DNA from: Cyanobacteria bacterium SZAS-4
Lineage (GTDB): Bacteria > Cyanobacteriota > Vampirovibrionia > Obscuribacterales > Obscuribacteraceae
Direction: 5' to 3'
NCBI GenBank assembly: GCA_018266255.1
Contig: JAFEAT010000019.1
Location: 120,999-184,998 of the forward strand
DNA: 64,000 bases
Each line of letters begins with the position of its first letter. The first letter of the stretch is position 1. Both the position numbers and the translations under genes were made by a program. This document shows, in pieces, positions 60,728-64,000 of the stretch. The notes under the pieces were generated by a model. It was not told the origin of the DNA and did not search any database. It saw nothing but the letters and a program-made list of their open reading frames with translations.

Positions 60728-60865
60728 ATGTTTAGCAAGATTGAAAAGATCTTTGGTCTGATGGTGGTGCTTCCACCGGTTTACATGCTGTTTCGATTCC
60801 TGAAATGGTACATCAAGCAGGAAACTAACCCGGACATCATCGACGCAGACGCAACAGAAGCCTAG
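60728..60865 (+). CDS. 45-residue single-TM small protein
   Basis: ATG 60728 to TAG 60863-60865 encodes a 45-residue peptide starting MFSKIEKIFGLMVVLPPVYM, with one short hydrophobic helix and an acidic C-terminus (DIIDADATEA). GGAG lies 9 bases upstream inside the previous gene. It fills the space between two genes exactly (one base before, zero after), which argues strongly that it is translated. Function unknown; probably a membrane partner of its neighbours. Confidence 0.65.
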   Translation: MFSKIEKIFGLMVVLPPVYMLFRFLKWYIKQETNPDIIDADATEA

Positions 60866-61468
60866 ATGCAGCGATACTTTGCCCGGATTATTCGAGCAGT
60901 CATAATCAGCACCCTCGGTTTCGGCGGCGGAGCTGGTCTTTTCTTTTTCATTTTCTGCATTATCTTCAGCAACACTCCAAACGCGTTTGAACTGTCGTGG
61001 AAAGCTGGTTTGATCGTTGGTCTTATTTTTTCTTCAATCATTGTCGGAATTTTATTGCCGATGGATGTGAGTGCTCATCTCTTTCTCAGGAAGGGGCTCT
61101 ATCGAGAAGTCTGGGAGCTTGAACAGACGCGTGAAGTTGAGCTCGATGGTACTAACAAAGAAGTGGTGTCAGCTTGTCGACAAGCGTTATTAGTGGTGCC
61201 TTACATTACCAATGTGTCTGACGATACCGAGCATCTGATCACCAGGGCTGCTACTGGAACCAGCTGGCGGTCAGCTGGTGAAGAGCTTGAAGTCGAAATC
61301 AATCCAATCAGCGCCACTCGCTGGATGCTTAAATGCACGAGCAAGTCTAAGGGCAAAAATGTGCTGTTTGATTATGGCAAGAATTACGAGAACGTTGAAA
61401 CGTGGCGCAAGCACTTACTTAAGCAGATGGCTGAGAGCGCCGAGAATCAAGCGAACCGGCCAACTTGA
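60866..61468 (+). CDS. Two-TM membrane protein with soluble C-terminal domain
   Basis: 200 residues: two TM helices (about 8-33 and 45-68, LIVGLIFSSIIVGILLPM), then a soluble alpha/beta domain (about 75-190) with repeated TREVELDGTNKEVV-like strands. Unrecognised. It starts directly after the stop of the 45-residue gene. Last gene of the operon, followed by a shared hairpin. Confidence 0.65.
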   Translation: MQRYFARIIRAVIISTLGFGGGAGLFFFIFCIIFSNTPNAFELSWKAGLIVGLIFSSIIVGILLPMDVSAHLFLRKGLYREVWELEQTREVELDGTNKEVVSACRQALLVVPYITNVSDDTEHLITRAATGTSWRSAGEELEVEINPISATRWMLKCTSKSKGKNVLFDYGKNYENVETWRKHLLKQMAESAENQANRPT

Positions 61469-61549
61469 AGGTTGAGAATAAGAGCTTCGAACATTGAATC
61501 AGGCGCACTCATGCGGCACTGTTCACAATCCTTCGAGTGAACGAACGCG

Positions 61550-61579
61550 AATAAAAAGCGCACCGAAATGATGCGCTTT
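61550..61579 (-). terminator. Terminator of the XRE regulator gene, shared with the convergent operon
   Basis: The stem AAAGCGCA / TGCGCTTT (61555-61562, 61572-61579) has a 9-base loop. The minus strand continues with TTTTTATT, so it works best for the gene at 61615-61899; in plus orientation the T-run is short. Confidence 0.7.
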
Positions 61580-61614
61580 CAAATACATACAAAGTCTCTG
61601 CTCAGCCGAATGCG

Positions 61615-61899
61615 CTATTTGCGACCCTTTTGTTCGTATCCATTCTGTTCAGTTAGTCTAAACAGTCGGGACACTTTTACTTCCAGCGCATCTGCGAGTC
61701 GTGCCAACACTGTAATTGTGATGTTGCGGGCGCCTCTTTCGATGTCACTCAAATATGTTCTGTGAACACCTGCTCTGCTGGCTAATTCTTCTTGTGAAAG
61801 ATCCAGTGCCAGTCTGCGTTTTCTTACCACTTCACCGAGCTCATGAAGTAGATCCGCTTCGGGATTAGCGGCTTTGCCTTTTTTTGCAGCTTGAGACAT
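61615..61899 (-). CDS. XRE/Cro-type helix-turn-helix regulator
   Basis: 94 residues, single HTH_3 domain (about 18-75): LGEVVRKRRLALDLSQEELA, SRAGVHRTYLSDIERG and TVLARLADALEVKVSRLF. This is the general pattern of restriction-control or phage-type repressors, but no such genes adjoin. N- and C-termini are basic. Likely a local transcription regulator. Confidence 0.9.
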   Translation of the reverse strand: MSQAAKKGKAANPEADLLHELGEVVRKRRLALDLSQEELASRAGVHRTYLSDIERGARNITITVLARLADALEVKVSRLFRLTEQNGYEQKGRK

Positions 61900-62175
61900 T
61901 TTTGCGACCTGTTGAGAGTAAGGGGAGCCTGGCGTGTTTGCTATTGAATCAAACGTGTAGCCGATGAGCCAAGTTATTTCTTGACTCTTTCACTGTATTA
62001 CAGAAAGACGAAGTGTGGCTGAACATAACGTGAAGCGAGCGTGAAATAAGTTCGTAGATGCTTGATTGGCAGGGGGTTTCCGGTTTGACGAGTAAATCAT
62101 AGTCACGTCAAAGTGAAACCTAAAGTCTACACGTGATGGTTCTGTAACTCAGTATAAAAGTCTATGATGACAACT

Positions 62176-62853
62176 TTAGTCGTTGTCGACTATTCTGTAC
62201 CCTAGATGGCGAGTCGTTCTGATTAGCGGGTTCTCGTTGCTGTCGTTGAGTTTCTTTCGCAATGTTTTCATATGAGTGCGCACCGTCTCTACAGAGGCTG
62301 ATGCATCCGAGCGCCAAACTCGCTGAAGGAGCGCTTCCGCTGTGAAACGTTGATTAGGGTGTCGCATCAGTAACTCAAGGATGGCGATTTCTTTGAGCGC
62401 GAGGTCCACTTCCTTTCCGGCCCTGGTGACGCGAAAGGTTGAAGTATCCATCTCCACATCTTGCACCTTGAGCATTTTGCCGGTGAAACCAACAGGACGG
62501 CGCATCAAAGCCCGCAGCCGTGCCATTAACTCGGTCGGATCAAACGGTTTCACGATATAGTCGTCAGCGCCGGAATCCAGCCCAATGGCTTTCTCTTCGG
62601 AACTGTTTTTCGAGGTCAATAATAGAATCGGTGTTGCTCCACCACCCGAGCGATATTGCTTGCATATCTCGACGCCGAGCATGTCTGGTAGCATCCAATC
62701 GAGGATTGCCAGGTCATAGACGCCAGAGTCCAGGTGTTTGAGACCTTCTTGCCCTGTCTTGACCGCTTCTACTAAATAATGGTTCTGCTCGAGGTGATGT
62801 TGGATCAAGTATGAAAATACTAGATCGTCCTCAACTATAAGAACCTTGGGCAT
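62176..62853 (-). CDS. OmpR/PhoB-family response regulator
   Basis: 225 residues. The receiver has the acidic pair in LIVEDD (Asp9/Asp10), phospho-acceptor Asp52 (AILDWMLPD), Thr in LLLTSKN and Lys in DYIVKPF. The C-terminal winged helix (about 128-225) has LTLKE-like ALKEIAILELLMRHP and VRTHMKTLRKKL. No sensor kinase is encoded nearby, so its partner is elsewhere. Confidence 0.93.
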   Translation of the reverse strand: MPKVLIVEDDLVFSYLIQHHLEQNHYLVEAVKTGQEGLKHLDSGVYDLAILDWMLPDMLGVEICKQYRSGGGATPILLLTSKNSSEEKAIGLDSGADDYIVKPFDPTELMARLRALMRRPVGFTGKMLKVQDVEMDTSTFRVTRAGKEVDLALKEIAILELLMRHPNQRFTAEALLQRVWRSDASASVETVRTHMKTLRKKLNDSNENPLIRTTRHLGYRIVDND

Positions 62854-63091
62854 CTTGGAAACTCGGGTTGTGTACCCCCTAGTCTACAAGATCGCAGACT
62901 GCTAAGTCGATATGGACCTCATAGCGACGTGAGCCACAAGATCGGGCGTATGGACCATTCTCCGGATCCTGCCTACCGATATACTCAGCATCTACTGACT
63001 ACTGTTCCGCGGCTAAAATTGTAATCACCTGCGGTTATGAGTCAGCCGGGAGAGCGAGGGCTTTTCAAGATGTGGGCGCAAATGCCGCGTG

Positions 63092-63117
63092 TGAGTGCAC
63101 CGCAGGCGGTGCACTCA
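63092..63117. other. Perfect hairpin in the gap 62854-63313
   Basis: An 11-bp perfect inverted repeat TGAGTGCACCG / CGGTGCACTCA with loop CAGG, followed 16 bases later by T6 (63134-63139). The rest of this 460-base gap holds no convincing gene. It could be the end of an unannotated RNA or a protein-binding site. Confidence 0.45.
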
Positions 63118-63313
63118 AGTGGACTGCAACGCATTTTTTACTGAGCATGGATTGCTGTAGCCCGCAAGTAACGCGACTATGCCTGAGCACATATAAATAG
63201 GGCGAGCTGTTGTCTCATGCCATGACCACAAGTTGAGTCGGTCTCTATTATCTTCTACATGTTAGAACTTCGCTGTGTTGCCAGTTACACAAAGCTTATG
63301 TCAGACTGAAGTT

Positions 63314-63580
63314 ATGAGTAAAGGCAATACGCTAAAAACGACAGCCATCGTGTTTACGGTGCTAGGTACCTGCGTCGGAGTAATCGTTGGTATGACCTAT
63401 GCTAATTCTGACGTTAGAAGATTTTGTGCAGCGTTTTTATATTCAGTTCGAGTTACGGACCAAAACGGTGGCATGTCTTGGCCATTTGAAAAATGGGCAT
63501 TTGAAAATCTTGGTCCTTTAGAGCGAAATCACCACCTGCGGTGTACCCCAAAAGTCAGTAATTCGGTGTGCTCGTTTTGA
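63314..63580 (+). CDS. Small membrane/secreted hypothetical protein
   Basis: 88 residues from ATG 63314. One hydrophobic N-terminal helix (TTAIVFTVLGTCVGVIVGMTY) may be a TM anchor or uncleaved signal, followed by about 55 residues of no known pattern. The ribosome site is weak. The last codons and stop lie inside the large hairpin at 63562-63620. Confidence 0.5.
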   Translation: MSKGNTLKTTAIVFTVLGTCVGVIVGMTYANSDVRRFCAAFLYSVRVTDQNGGMSWPFEKWAFENLGPLERNHHLRCTPKVSNSVCSF

Positions 63581-63620
63581 AAGTGGCGCCTAGTGCCGCT
63601 TTTGAAACGAGCACACTGAA
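63562..63620 (+). terminator. Long stem-loop overlapping the stop codon
   Basis: Arms of 22 bases (63562-63583 and 63599-63620) pair with about three mismatches, inner loop about 15 bases. The outer part is TTCGGTGTGCTCG against CGAGCACACTGAA. No T-run follows, so it may act as a 3' stability element rather than a classical terminator. Confidence 0.55.
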
Positions 63621-63647
63621 ACATAATCAAGCTTATAGGACGCTTCA

Positions 63648-63986
63648 ATGACTACATGCAAAATTTGTCAACACAACTTGCAGCTTGACACAACACACTG
63701 TCCTCAATGCGGATATCTTCATCCTGACTCCGAATACAACACGACAAGTATCCGGAGTGGCATATTCCAACTAATCGTGCAGCAGGCTCTTGCTGGACAA
63801 CAAAACTGGCAAGAAGAATGGGCTGACCGCATGATTCAAAACTACATTACGCCCAAAGAAGTGCAGGAAGAAATTCGACGCCGCGGCGATAGCGGCGAGT
63901 CCACTGCGTTTGTCCCCCGAAGTCCGCGAACTCCGGATGGATTCGGCAACGCTGTTCTACCGCCTTCGACAGATGAAACATTGTAG
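63648..63986 (+). CDS. Small zinc-ribbon protein
   Basis: 112 residues. The N-terminal zinc ribbon is C-x2-C (CKIC, 4-7) and C-x2-C (CPQC, 18-21), as in many small bacterial zinc-ribbon proteins; a helical region (about 35-80, QQNWQEEWADRMIQNYI) and a Ser/Pro-rich tail follow. No TM. The stop is 14 bases before the window end. Function unknown. Confidence 0.65.
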   Translation: MTTCKICQHNLQLDTTHCPQCGYLHPDSEYNTTSIRSGIFQLIVQQALAGQQNWQEEWADRMIQNYITPKEVQEEIRRRGDSGESTAFVPRSPRTPDGFGNAVLPPSTDETL

Positions 63987-64000
63987 GTTTTATGTGACAG

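Overview
The window is a 64 kb bacterial chromosome segment of intermediate GC (about 48-50 % by eye) with dense coding, few tRNAs and no rRNA. Conserved anchors are rpsO-pnp, rpsF-ssb-rpsR, infC, rpmI-rplT, rsfS, hup, tatC, acpS, folK and a Xer-type recombinase. The cell is probably diderm: there is a 1390-residue AsmA/TamB-like protein, a Tat translocase subunit and several signal-peptide proteins. GAF domains with a C-D-x2-R-x-W signature of cyanobacterial style, many TPR/CPBP/M50 membrane proteins and one enormous multidomain protein suggest a non-photosynthetic cyanobacterial relative (Melainabacteria/Vampirovibrionia, Obscuribacterales-like). That assignment is inference, not proof.

Layout. 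1-4 kb: a thiamine-diphosphate 2-keto-acid decarboxylase, a small membrane protein, a stand-alone B12-binding protein and a MazF-type toxin. 4-18.5 kb, almost all minus strand: a duplicated CPBP protease-like membrane protein overlapping acpS, folK, a TPR protein, a HAD phosphatase, a Cache-HAMP-GAF-GAF-GGDEF diguanylate cyclase, tandem M50 peptidase paralogues (one catalytically dead), tatC, an rRNA/tRNA methyltransferase, rplT and rpmI. 18.7-21.8 kb: an accessory island sitting inside what is normally the infC-rpmI-rplT operon. It holds an antitoxin / PIN-toxin-like / unknown three-gene operon facing a retron-type reverse transcriptase with a short structured leader. 21.9-24 kb: infC, tRNA-Leu(CAG), rpsR-ssb-rpsF.

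24-37 kb: a secreted protein, then a 3294-residue protein (helical repeats, hydrophobic segment, atypical-kinase-like C-terminus) followed directly by a trypsin-like protease. 37-38.6 kb: an SDR oxidoreductase, a divergent HxlR regulator broken by one stop codon, and an unusual repeat-rich intergenic region. 38.6-47.6 kb: a HTH/zinc-ribbon/charged-repeat protein, a Xer recombinase, the AsmA-like giant, a dead retropepsin-like protein and a LuxR-type regulator. 47.6-64 kb: a candidate small RNA and palindromic repeat, rpsO-pnp, TPR proteins, hup, rsfS, a beta-propeller protein, an acyl-CoA synthetase, an alpha/beta hydrolase, a four-gene membrane operon containing a 45-residue gene, an XRE regulator, an OmpR-type response regulator and two small proteins.

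The most unusual parts are the retron-RT/toxin-like island splitting infC from rpmI, the 3294-residue protein with its adjacent protease, and several families in which one copy has visibly lost its catalytic residues (PIN domain, M50 peptidase, aspartic protease fold).
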